Shown here one piece after another: positions 9,407-16,306 of a stretch of DNA of 64,000 nucleotides. This DNA comes from Thalassotalea sp. PS06 (GTDB lineage: Bacteria > Pseudomonadota > Gammaproteobacteria > Enterobacterales > Alteromonadaceae): the NCBI RefSeq assembly GCF_007197775.1, contig NZ_CP041638.1:558001-622000 (forward strand), given 5' to 3'. Position numbers and translations under genes: made by a program. The notes under the pieces are model-generated. The model was not told the DNA's origin and did no database searches. It saw nothing but the letters and a program-made list of their open reading frames with translations. The number at the start of each line of letters is the position of its first letter. The first letter of the stretch is position 1.

Positions 9407-10759
9407 TTAGCGGATCATTAAGTAGAGTTCGGTATTTCCGCGTACAACATTCAGTGCCACAACGCCTTTAACGCCTTCTAAAGCGCTGCGAAGTTGGGCC
9501 AGATTGCTGACCTTTTTACGGTTAACGCCGATGATAGTATCGCCTTTACGAAGGCCCACCGCCTGAGCTGGAGAATTCCCTTCTAGCTCGGTGACCTCAA
9601 CCCCCTGGTTGTTTTCAGCGCTACTGAATTGTGCGCCTTTCAGCATTGGGTGCATGGTTGCTGCAGCAATGTTAGCATCCGCGGCAGGTTTCAGTTTTGC
9701 AGTAACGTCCTTTTCCCGACCATCACGCAAGATAGTAAGCTCAACTTCTTTGCCGGCGCCAATCGAACCAATCTTTCCACGCAGCTCATTAAAGGTTTTT
9801 ACTTTCTTGCCATTAACCGCAATGATGATGTCACCGGCTTTAATACCGGCGTTTTCAGCCGCCGAATCTGGCGCGACCTGGCTGATAAAGCCACCTTGAT
9901 TGGTATCTAAATCCATGGCTTTGGCTAATTCGGCATTGATGCTATTACCGGTAACACCTAGGACACCGCGGCGGACCTCACCAAATTCAATGATCTGGTT
10001 GGTAAGATTGCGCATCATATTCGATGGAATGGCAAAACCGATACCAACATTACCACCACTCGGGCCTAAAATAGCCGTGTTAATACCAATCAATTCGCCT
10101 TTGAGGTTAACCAGAGCGCCACCTGAGTTACCTGAATTGATAGCAGCGTCGGTTTGGATAAAGTCTTCGAAGTTTTCAATATTAAGGCCACTTCGACCCA
10201 AAGCTGAAACGATTCCTGATGTTACCGTCTGACCTAGACCAAAAGGACTACCGATAGCAACGGCAAAATCGCCAACTCGTAAATCATCGGAATCGGCAAG
10301 TTTGATTTCTGTCAGATCGTCGGCTTTTATTTGCAGCAAGGCGATATCGCTTTCGGCATCGCTACCAATTTTCTTCGCTTCAAACTGGCGACCGTCTTTT
10401 AAGTTAATCTGAATTTCGTCTGCTTCATCAACCACATGGTTGTTGGTAACGATATATCCTTTCTTAGCGTCGATGATGACACCAGAACCCAGGCCTCTGA
10501 ATGGTCTTTCCTGAGGTTGCTGGCCGCGACGCTGACCGAAGAAAAACTTAAAGGCGTCTGGGATCTGTTGCTGTACCTCCTGGGTACCGGCAACAGAAAT
10601 ACTGACCACTGCGGGAGTTGTCATTTCCAGCATTGGCGCCAGACTTGGCATGGGTTCATCTTCGAAGAATTGTGGTAAGGCTGCGTAGCTGTTCGGTGCT
10701 GACAGTGCCAGTGAGCCGACAATCAGTGCCAGTGAAGTAATAGAAGAGAGTTTTTTCAT
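9407..10759 (-). CDS. degQ: DegQ/DegP-family periplasmic serine endoprotease
   Basis: Soluble periplasmic protease/chaperone of the HtrA family. I start it at the ATG giving MKKLSSITSLALIVG, a standard signal peptide cleaved near SYA-ALPQ; an in-frame ATG 33 nt upstream would add eleven residues before the signal and is less likely. In the 450-residue form the triad is His108 (TNNHVV), Asp138 (ESDIALLQI) and Ser212 (NSGNSGGAL), followed by two PDZ domains (about 255-345 and 360-448). Two PDZ domains and adjacency to degS favour degQ over degP, though the two cannot be fully separated by sequence alone. Confidence 0.94.
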   Translation of the reverse strand: MKKLSSITSLALIVGSLALSAPNSYAALPQFFEDEPMPSLAPMLEMTTPAVVSISVAGTQEVQQQIPDAFKFFFGQRRGQQPQERPFRGLGSGVIIDAKKGYIVTNNHVVDEADEIQINLKDGRQFEAKKIGSDAESDIALLQIKADDLTEIKLADSDDLRVGDFAVAIGSPFGLGQTVTSGIVSALGRSGLNIENFEDFIQTDAAINSGNSGGALVNLKGELIGINTAILGPSGGNVGIGFAIPSNMMRNLTNQIIEFGEVRRGVLGVTGNSINAELAKAMDLDTNQGGFISQVAPDSAAENAGIKAGDIIIAVNGKKVKTFNELRGKIGSIGAGKEVELTILRDGREKDVTAKLKPAADANIAAATMHPMLKGAQFSSAENNQGVEVTELEGNSPAQAVGLRKGDTIIGVNRKKVSNLAQLRSALEGVKGVVALNVVRGNTELYLMIR

Positions 10760-10920
10760 AGGTATCGAGACTCCAAAATTTACTACAAACATATAAAAAT
10801 GCCGTGCCAGATGAGGTTTTTCATCCTATTGCATATTTATTGGTATTTATTTAGCAAAACTCAAGGGTTGTGAACAAACCAATCTGAAGCCGGTGGCGCC
10901 AATGGCACAGGCAGACTGAT

Positions 10921-10973
10921 AGCCCCTCAGGAGGTAAAGACTCCGGGCTCAATTGAAAGTTCCAAATTGAGCC
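10921..10973. other. Overlapping alternative hairpins between zapG and degQ
   Basis: A perfect 9-bp inverted repeat GGCTCAATT/AATTGAGCC (10946-10954 and 10965-10973, 10-nt loop) shares its left arm with a second hairpin, AGCCC(10921)...GGAG/CTCC...GGGCT(10949). The two structures cannot form together. No T run follows on either strand, so a simple intrinsic terminator is unlikely. The site lies just after the zapG stop and ahead of degQ on the minus strand. Confidence 0.5.
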
Positions 10974-10997
10974 GAACCTAAATGTAACGAATTGTTT

Positions 10998-11414
10998 TTA
11001 TTTGTCAAACAGTCCGCTTGGATCAGAGGAATAGTCGCGAGGCGCTTCGGTAAGGTTTTCTACTTTTTTCTTACGGCGTTGCATTTTAGCAACGGCTTGT
11101 AATTCTGCTTCTGTTTCGGCCCCAAAAAATGGCATGCCATTGGTTTCCTGATTTACTTTGTTAAGTAATTCCGTGCTTTTTTCCATTTGTAACATGGCTT
11201 TGGTACAGGCTTCATTCATTTGTCCCAATAGCTCCATCGAGCTTTTCAAATGAACGGCCACGTCTTGTTGATAGGACTCCAATGATGTACGACTCTCTTC
11301 AACTTCTTTTTCTAAACGTTGGTTTTCCTGGCTGGCACTGGACAACAGACGAGTTGCAACGATTCCGATAACTAAACCGGCAACAAAGATACTTAGCGAA
11401 ATAATGATATCCAT
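10998..11414 (-). CDS. zapG: ZapG (YhcB, DUF1043), division-associated membrane protein
   Basis: A 138-residue protein with one N-terminal membrane helix (about 3-22, IISLSIFVAGLVIGIVATRL), a long coiled coil (about 28-95, rich in Glu/Gln/Leu) and a disordered basic C-terminal tail (MQRRKKKVEN). This is the YhcB/ZapG architecture; in E. coli the protein links envelope synthesis with the divisome. It is divergent from zapE, another division factor, across 157 bp, the same gene pairing as in E. coli (yhcB-zapE). Confidence 0.9.
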   Translation of the reverse strand: MDIIISLSIFVAGLVIGIVATRLLSSASQENQRLEKEVEESRTSLESYQQDVAVHLKSSMELLGQMNEACTKAMLQMEKSTELLNKVNQETNGMPFFGAETEAELQAVAKMQRRKKKVENLTEAPRDYSSDPSGLFDK

Positions 11415-11571
11415 ATTTTACCCTTATAATAGCGATACGTGTGGCGGACAATTGGCTGTGAAAACAACAGTGCCACTTGTTCTTATATTCTTTTATAATA
11501 GCCGCAAATTGACTTCAGTACATTAACTTATTTTGCAAAAGCGGCTGGTAAAACCAGCCCTGTAGACGATT

Positions 11572-12687
11572 ATGCTCAAGCTTACGCCATTACAAAAATA
11601 TCAACAGGATCTGCAACGCGACGATTTTAGTTACGACCCGGCACAGGAAAACGCCATCAAACATTTACAGCGCCTGTACGATGATCTGATGGTGCAACCG
11701 GTGGCGGTTAGTGGTTTTAGAAAGGTCTGGTCGGGTTGGAAAAAAGTCTACAGTAAATCTAAACCGCAGCCGGTAAAAGGCCTCTATTTCTGGGGCGGCG
11801 TCGGTCGCGGTAAAACCTATCTGGTTGATACCTTTTACGATTGCTTACCGTTTGAAGATAAAATGCGCGTTCATTTTCATCGCTTCATGCATCGGGTGCA
11901 CCAAGAAATGAAGTCGTTGTCGGGGCAGTCCGACCCGTTGCAGATCATCGCTAAAAAGTTTGCCGATGAAACCCGAATTATATGTTTTGATGAATTCTTT
12001 GTCTCTGATATCACCGATGCAATGATTCTTGGTACTTTATTTGAGAATCTGTTTTCCCATGGGGTTACCCTGGTTGCTACCTCAAACATTATTCCCGATG
12101 ACTTATACAGAAATGGTCTTCAACGGGCTCGTTTCTTACCGGCGATAAAATTGATAAATGAGCACACTGAGGTTGTGAATGTGGATAGCGGCGTCGATTA
12201 TCGATTACGCACCTTGCAGCAGGCAAACCTCTTCCATCATCCTTTGAATGACGAAGCGTCTACCCAATTACAGAAGTATTTTAAGCAGCTGGCGCCGGAA
12301 GCAGGGCGGGCAGGTCAGGTTATCGAAATCAGTAATCGCGAGCTAGAAACGGTATTGGAAGCCGACGGTATCGTTTATTTCAGTTTTCACGAGTTGTGTG
12401 AAACTGCTCGAAGCCAAACCGATTACATGGAAATATCCAGGCTTTACCAGACGGTAATTGTCAGCGACGTGAAAGTAATGGGGCAGAGCAATGATGATGC
12501 GGCGCGCCGTTTTATCGCCTTGGTGGATGAGTTTTATGAGCGCAAGGTTAAATTGATTATCTCAGCCGAAGTTGCGATGGAAGCGTTATATACCGATGGC
12601 ACCTTAAATTTCGAATTTAAACGCTGCTTGAGTCGCCTACAGGAAATGCAGTCGGTGGATTATCTGGCCGCAGAACATATTCCGTAG
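11572..12687 (+). CDS. zapE: ZapE, AFG1-like ATPase acting on the Z-ring
   Basis: Cytoplasmic P-loop ATPase of the AFG1/ZapE family, which in E. coli reduces Z-ring stability during constriction. The 371 residues include Walker A GGVGRGKT (75-82), the family block MRVHFHRFMHRVHQEM, Walker B IICFDEFF (about 135-142), and a sensor-like VATSNIIPDDLYRNGLQR. Length and motifs match the family (E. coli 375). The stop codon lies two bases before a 51-bp tandem repeat array, so the array would be at the 3' end of its transcript. Confidence 0.95.
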   Translation: MLKLTPLQKYQQDLQRDDFSYDPAQENAIKHLQRLYDDLMVQPVAVSGFRKVWSGWKKVYSKSKPQPVKGLYFWGGVGRGKTYLVDTFYDCLPFEDKMRVHFHRFMHRVHQEMKSLSGQSDPLQIIAKKFADETRIICFDEFFVSDITDAMILGTLFENLFSHGVTLVATSNIIPDDLYRNGLQRARFLPAIKLINEHTEVVNVDSGVDYRLRTLQQANLFHHPLNDEASTQLQKYFKQLAPEAGRAGQVIEISNRELETVLEADGIVYFSFHELCETARSQTDYMEISRLYQTVIVSDVKVMGQSNDDAARRFIALVDEFYERKVKLIISAEVAMEALYTDGTLNFEFKRCLSRLQEMQSVDYLAAEHIP

Positions 12688-12689
12688 CA

Positions 12690-12995
12690 GGTGGAGTAAA
12701 ACACTCGATTTCCTCGTGTTTTAAGGTGGAGTCTAACGAGGGTGGAGTAAAACACTCGATTTCCTCGTGTTTTAAGGTGGAGTCTAACGAGGGTGGAGTA
12801 AAACACTCGATTTCCTCGTGTTTTATGGTGGATTCTAACGAGGGTAGAGTAAAACACTCGATTTCCTCGTGTTTTATGGTGGATTTTAACGAGGGTGGAG
12901 TAAAACACTCGATTTCCTCGTGTTTTATGGTGGACTCTGACGAAGAGGGAGTAAAATATTCCGCTGCGTCATATTTTAGGTTGGAGTCTCCGAGG
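12690..12995. repeat. 51-bp tandem repeat array (six units) with conserved hairpin
   Basis: Units start at 12690, 12741, 12792, 12843, 12894 and 12945. The first five are nearly identical; the sixth is diverged. Each unit carries an 8-bp inverted repeat with an 11-nt loop: TAAAACAC/GTGTTTTA in units 1-5 and TAAAATAT/ATATTTTA in unit 6, so both arms changed together at two positions. Because 51 is divisible by three and the unit lacks stops in several frames, reading frames run through on both strands, but the substitutions favour no frame. It begins two bases after the zapE stop. Confidence 0.93.
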
Positions 12996-13057
12996 CCCGA
13001 GTGCATTTGAGATTGAGGTTCATTTGTAGGCAAGTTGATTTATTCTTCCACCGAAAA

Positions 13058-13205
13058 TTGCTCCTCGATAACTGCTCCTCGAAAACTGCTCCTGCGTTAT
13101 TCTAGCTACATACATCCATGTATTAGTGCGTTATTCTACCTGCGAACATCCATGTTCTTGTGCATTTTCGGCATACCGGCCAATCCCTGGCCATAACCTT
13201 CCACC
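13058..13205. repeat. Short direct repeats and two CATCCATG mini-hairpins
   Basis: After the 51-bp array come three copies of a roughly 14-bp word (AACTGCTCCTCGA-like, from about 13058), then two copies of a roughly 34-bp unit starting GCGTTATTCTA. Each of the latter has a mini-palindrome with a CC loop: ATACAT/ATGTAT (13110-13123) and GAACAT/ATGTTC (13144-13157). Three copies of CCTTCCA close the block near 13198-13218. The two mini-palindromes keep the CAT-CC-ATG core while outer pairs change in both arms, linking them to the dispersed family described at 14314 and 62530. Confidence 0.7.
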
Positions 13206-13274
13206 TTCCACCTTCCACCAGCGAAGCTTACCTCCTCAAATATTAAGTTTTTTCTCATTGTTTGAAATTTATAC

Positions 13275-13303
13275 GTGATCTTTTGATAAAATTTCTCTAT
13301 AAT
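13275..13303 (+). promoter_or_regulatory. Probable rplM-rpsI promoter
   Basis: A perfect TATAAT at 13298-13303 has GTGATC 17 nt upstream as a weak -35 match (3 of 6). It is the best candidate ahead of the ribosomal protein genes and would give a leader of about 130 nt. Confidence 0.55.
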
Positions 13304-13386
13304 TCGCGCCTCCCAACGTTACAACGCCTGTTTTCAGGCAACAGACTCGATACTCGAAGGGGTAATAGCGAAGTCTTTATTAACCG

Positions 13387-13407
13387 GCAGAATCAATTCT
13401 GCTTTTT
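13387..13407 (+). promoter_or_regulatory. Terminator-like hairpin in the rplM leader
   Basis: GCAGAA/TTCTGC with a four-base loop is followed directly by five T, only 31 nt before the rplM start. A smaller CCTG/CAGG hairpin lies upstream near 13330. L13 is known to repress its own operon through the mRNA leader in E. coli, so this leader may act as an attenuator or L13 target; that link is inference. Confidence 0.5.
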
Positions 13408-13438
13408 AATGTAACTTTTTTAATTATGGGTTTTTTTA

Positions 13439-13867
13439 ATGAAAACTTTTGTAGCTAAGCCAGACAGCGTACAACGCGAATGGTTTGTAGTGGACGCTGA
13501 AGGTAAAACTTTAGGTCGTATCGCTACTGAGATTGCTCGTCGTTTACGTGGTAAGCACAAGCCAGAATACACTCCTCACGCTGACACTGGCGATTACATC
13601 GTTGTTGTTAACGCTGAGAAAGTTCACGTTACTGGTAACAAAGCGAAAGGTAAAATTTACTACTCGCACACTGAGTTCCCTGGTGGTTTGAAGCAAATTA
13701 GCTTTGAAAAGCTAATCGAGAAAGCGCCTGAGCGTGCAATTGAGTTTGCAGTTAAAGGCATGTTACCTAAAGGCCCTCTAGGTCGTGACATGTATCGTAA
13801 ATTAAAAGTGTATGCTGGTCCTGAGCACAAGCATGCGGCACAACAACCTAAAGTTTTGGAGCTTTAA
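13439..13867 (+). CDS. rplM: 50S ribosomal protein L13
   Basis: Core protein of the large ribosomal subunit, 142 residues as in E. coli. The N-terminus [20 protein letters not shown], the [20 protein letters not shown] segment and the C-terminal [18 protein letters not shown] are diagnostic (shown in part). Codon use is biased toward abundant codons (CGT, GGT, AAA), as expected of a highly expressed gene. The upstream T-rich stretch has little Shine-Dalgarno character. It is followed three bases later by rpsI, forming the conserved rplM-rpsI operon. Confidence 0.98.
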   Translation: MKTFVAKPDSVQREWFVVDAEGKTLGRIATEIARRLRGKHKPEYTPHADTGDYIVVVNAEKVHVTGNKAKGKIYYSHTEFPGGLKQISFEKLIEKAPERAIEFAVKGMLPKGPLGRDMYRKLKVYAGPEHKHAAQQPKVLEL

Positions 13868-13870
13868 GCA

Positions 13871-14263
13871 ATGGCTGATAATCAATATTACGGTACTGGT
13901 CGTCGCAAGAGCTCAACTGCTCGTGTGTTCTTGAAAGCTGGTAACGGTACCATCACAATCAACAAAAAAGACATCTCTGAGTACTTCGGTCGTGAGACTG
14001 CTCGTATGGTTGTTCGTCAACCGCTTGAGCTAGTTGAGATGATTGAAAAGTTTGACCTTAACATCACTGTTGTTGGTGGTGGTATCTCTGGTCAAGCTGG
14101 TGCTATCCGTCACGGTATCACTCGTGCATTGATGCAATTCGACGAAAGCCTACGTAGTGACCTGCGTAAAGCTGGTTTCGTTACTCGTGATGCTCGTAAA
14201 GTTGAACGTAAGAAAGTTGGTTTACACAAAGCGCGTAAACGTCCACAATTCTCGAAGCGTTAA
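13871..14263 (+). CDS. rpsI: 30S ribosomal protein S9
   Basis: Small-subunit protein, 130 residues as usual. The N-terminal [17 protein letters not shown], the central [15 protein letters not shown] and the basic C-terminal tail ending KRPQFSKR, which reaches toward the P-site tRNA, are all present. Second gene of the rplM-rpsI operon; an efficient terminator follows 18 bp after the stop. Confidence 0.98.
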   Translation: MADNQYYGTGRRKSSTARVFLKAGNGTITINKKDISEYFGRETARMVVRQPLELVEMIEKFDLNITVVGGGISGQAGAIRHGITRALMQFDESLRSDLRKAGFVTRDARKVERKKVGLHKARKRPQFSKR

Positions 14264-14280
14264 TTTTACTTCTATATTGC

Positions 14281-14310
14281 AAAAAAGCCGGTTTTTACCG
14301 GCTTTTTTTT
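14281..14310 (+). terminator. Intrinsic terminator of rplM-rpsI
   Basis: AAAAAAGCCGGT / ACCGGCTTTTTTTT with a four-T loop: a GC-rich six-base core stem with A and T tracts on either side, 18 bp after rpsI. Confidence 0.95.
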
Positions 14311-14313
14311 ATA

Positions 14314-14415
14314 CAGGGATTGTATTTATCCTTGCGAGCCATGGATGGTGCTAGCAAGGGTTTGCATTAGGAACGTGCTTAGTCGATATATTGTCATCCC
14401 TGATATATCGACATA
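14314..14415. repeat. Dispersed CATCCATG-family element, one copy of each hairpin type
   Basis: Starts four bases after the rpsI terminator. It contains a type 1 hairpin, CCTTGC/GCAAGG (14330-14335 and 14354-14359), around a CATGGATG core, then a type 2 hairpin, GTCGATATAT/ATATATCGAC (14382-14391 and 14403-14412), with an 11-nt loop TGTCATCCCTG. The lead-in CAGGGATTGTATTTATCC matches the copy at 62641. Compared with the copies near 62550-62790, both stems differ by paired changes while the cores are kept. Confidence 0.8.
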
Positions 14416-14690
14416 TCGTAAATCCTTTTACTAATCCTCTCATACCAGGGATGACTATAAAGAGCGTTCTACAGACGGTTATGAATATAAGGCAATATTT
14501 GGTAAGTTCTACAAAGCGGACGGATTGCTAACAAACTCATAAATTGTCAATTAACGGCACTGTGTAAATACAGAATTTAGTAACTTTCCCCTATATTCAT
14601 GAAAATGAGCAATTTGCTTACTTTTGTCTCTCTCAAAAAATTAATACCGCATATTTTTAATAACGCTGGCAACTAGTTATCAACTTTGTT
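14416..14690. other. AT-rich spacer without recognisable features
   Basis: Between the repeat element and the attC-like site I see no credible gene, no strong terminator and no clear promoter. The composition is AT-rich and differs from the neighbouring coding DNA. Confidence 0.3.
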
Positions 14691-14692
14691 AA

Positions 14693-14767
14693 AACTAACC
14701 CATTCAAAAAAGTGCGCGACCGCAAATCAGAAATATGCGCGATTTGCGCACTATTAAATTGTTATGA
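14693..14767 (+). other. attC-like imperfect palindrome at the 5' end of the unknown gene
   Basis: TAAC at 14696-14699 pairs with GTTA at 14761-14764, the latter overlapping the ATG as GTTATG. Inside is GTGCGC-(six-base bulge)-AAATC at 14712-14728 against GATTTGCGCAC at 14741-14751: an 11-bp stem with a bulge. Size (about 72 bp) and layout fit an integron recombination site, but the RYYYAAC/GTTRRRY consensus is matched only in the TAAC/GTTA core, so this copy is weaker than the one at 15250. Confidence 0.35.
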
Positions 14768-15255
14768 GTCATGGAGCATGGGGTACATTGACCAATAAAT
14801 TTATCTATCTAATTCCTTTATTTGCTCTTCTGTATTTAGCCCATGACACTATTTGGGAAATTGGATACGGTTATGAAGTGAAACTAGGAAGGTATGACGA
14901 TTGGAAAATTGAAAGACATGGTGAGGTTATTGTTGGGCCTACAATCCATGACTATCAGAAAATAGGCGACTTCGTTATCGGTATACATACTCCAGTACAC
15001 GATAAGATTTGTGGAAAGTTTCCTTATGCCATTGCAGAAAAGAAAAAAGGATACTTTGTTCTTCAAATTGACACTGGAAAAGTCTTGGAATTTTATGATC
15101 CTACCGAATTTTCAACGAAACTATCAGAGTTAAATATTCAGCAATCGAAAGTCGATTTGCATTACGGGCTACTTGACGACGTATGGGATCCTAATAGCGT
15201 TCACTATGGTAACTTTTTTACAGAGGATTTCTGTGAAAGTCAAAAAGACGCATAA
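14764..15255 (+). CDS. Unknown membrane-anchored protein, possible integron cassette gene
   Basis: I do not recognise the family. The 163-residue product has one hydrophobic segment near the N-terminus (about 12-27, KFIYLIPLFALLYLAHD) and a soluble remainder rich in Tyr, Asp, His and Lys, with three cysteines. Topology is probably a single-pass membrane protein. The ATG overlaps a GTTA core and the stop codon overlaps a TAAC core, and both flanks fold into attC-like imperfect palindromes, the standard arrangement of a gene cassette. It has no close neighbour, no Shine-Dalgarno and AT-rich codon use unlike rpsI or petA. Acquisition by transfer is likely; the function is unknown. Confidence 0.7.
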   Translation: MSHGAWGTLTNKFIYLIPLFALLYLAHDTIWEIGYGYEVKLGRYDDWKIERHGEVIVGPTIHDYQKIGDFVIGIHTPVHDKICGKFPYAIAEKKKGYFVLQIDTGKVLEFYDPTEFSTKLSELNIQQSKVDLHYGLLDDVWDPNSVHYGNFFTEDFCESQKDA

Positions 15256-15370
15256 CAAGTCGCTTCATTCGCCCAAAAAAAAGCAGGGCTTGGACAAAAA
15301 TATGTGGGCTGTCCTCGCTCCGCTCGTTATGATAGCCCACATTATTTTTGCCCCTGGGCGGGGCGTTACA
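15250..15370 (+). other. attC-like recombination site after the unknown gene
   Basis: TAAC (15253-15256, containing the stop codon) and GTTA (15365-15368) form the outer pair, as in GCATAACAAG...GGGCGTTAC ends of known attC sites. The interior folds into a long hairpin: the 16 bases at 15295-15310 (CAAAAATATGTGGGCT) pair with 15334-15350 apart from one bulged T, and CAGGG (15284-15288) pairs with CCCTG. Length (about 116 bp) is like the long Vibrio-type sites. No integrase gene is in the window. Confidence 0.55.
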
Positions 15371-15414
15371 GAACGTCTGCTTTTGTAAAACGCACTTAAT
15401 TGCAAGGAATATCT

Positions 15415-15653
15415 GAACGACTCTGAATGGCACTTCAGAGACGTTCGGGTAGACTGGAATTTTGCCAAAAAAACGAGATTACGGCCTACGCCGCAATGAC
15501 TCGAATAAAACTTCGACAGCGTCCTCACCGACAGCGTCCTCAGCGATGAAATCCTCACCGACGCAGTCCTCACCCCAATAAAAAGTTAACTGAAGCTCCT
15601 GGCACACTAGAGACATTCGGCCCAAGCCAAGATTCCCTGTAGTATCAGGGAAT
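15415..15653. repeat. Hairpins and a 15-bp tandem repeat
   Basis: GAACG-A-CTCTGAA (15415-15427) pairs with TTCAGAG-A-CGTTC (15434-15446), a 12-bp stem with one internal A/A. Four units of a 15-bp repeat beginning TCCTCA lie at 15522, 15537, 15552 and 15567. ATTCCCTG/CAGGGAAT (15632-15639 and 15646-15653) is another 8-bp hairpin. No gene is credible across this block. Confidence 0.7.
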
Positions 15654-15674
15654 GACGCAAGGGTTTTTGCTTTT

Positions 15675-15850
15675 TACTCGAAGCGACGTTTTTGTCGCGG
15701 GTACAGAATTTCGGTTCCAGACAAATTCTGCATACCAACATCCATGTCGGTAACCCGGAACAATCTTTGATTGTGTACTCGAAGTGACGTTTTCCGTCAC
15801 GTACCCGGAGTATCGTTTACGATACGTACTCAGGGAGTTTCTACTCCCGC
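15675..15850. repeat. Array of short hairpins joined by GTAC-YCGRA linkers
   Basis: Successive stems are GCGAC/GTCGC (15683), CAGAATTT/AAATTCTG (15704), ACAATC/GATTGT (15760), GTGACG/CGTCAC (15784), GTATCG/CGATAC (15810) and GGGAGT/ACTCCC (15833). Apart from the second, each has a short T-rich loop and is preceded by ACTCGAA, ACCCGGA or a close variant and followed by GTAC. Every stem differs yet is self-complementary. The last four repeat every 23-26 bp. One CATCCATG core lies at 15739-15746 between the second and third hairpins. Confidence 0.88.
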
Positions 15851-15935
15851 TTGTGGCACATAACGTCCGTAGATGACCTATTTTGGTATACGTACCACTT
15901 CAACAATTAACGTTAATAGAACCATCCCTTTACAT

Positions 15936-15968
15936 CTCCTCACGAGCCATGGATGGTGCTAGTCAGGG
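15936..15968. repeat. Dispersed CATCCATG-family element, single type 1 hairpin
   Basis: CCTCAC...GTCAGG arms with one mismatch flank the conserved 18-base interior shared with 14336-14353, including CATGGATG at 15948-15955, followed by GGGTTTATA as in the copies near 62590. Confidence 0.75.
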
Positions 15969-15975
15969 TTTATAT

Positions 15976-16306
15976 CTGAATTTACCAGCACCTCCTACTG
16001 AACTGTCTAAACAGGCGCCAAACACTGATCCCTGTCGCTGAACACTCTAAACTTTTAACATCTGCTTAAAACTTCTGCGACACTTTCAAAACTCCCATTC
16101 CCGTTGAATTTTATTCCCGTACTTATTTTACGGTTTATCGGCCGTGATGATTGTTTTACCTTGTAAAAAAAAGGCTATTTCATTATCATAGGCAAAATTT
16201 TTTAGTCCCTGAAACACCTTGTTGCAATTCGCTGAAATTGAGCAATGCAAAAGGGAACGAAATAAAAACTTAAAATTTATTGTCTAGTTAATAATGGAGA
16301 GATGGA
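15976..16306. other. petABC upstream region
   Basis: About 330 bp ahead of petA with no credible gene. The petA start is preceded by GGAGAGATGGA, a strong ribosome-binding site. TTGCAA and GAGCAATGCAA near 16222-16250 form a loose inverted repeat. I could not settle on a promoter. Confidence 0.3.

Noticed and set aside
9591..10232. Plus-strand frames antisense to degQ
   Set aside because: These are composition shadows of a complete HtrA protease with all catalytic motifs.
12690..12995. CRISPR array
   Set aside because: The units are contiguous tandem repeats without unique spacers, and there are no cas genes nearby.
12617..13033. Open reading frames on both strands through the 51-bp array, encoding 17-residue repeats
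   Set aside because: The unit length is divisible by three and lacks stops, so several frames stay open automatically. Differences between units change residues in each frame without preference, no ribosome-binding site is convincing, and the inverted repeats explain the conservation better.
15265..15573. Minus-strand frame covering the attC-like site and the 15-bp repeats
   Set aside because: It is created by the 15-bp tandem repeat, a multiple of three, and spans palindromic DNA; there is no ribosome-binding site or family resemblance.
15675..15850. CRISPR array or tandem promoter array
   Set aside because: The constant parts are too short for CRISPR repeats, and the variable parts are palindromic stems, not spacers.
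14264..16306. Integron integrase or other recombinase
   Set aside because: No frame in this interval has tyrosine-recombinase motifs; only the cassette-like gene and the attC-like sites are present.
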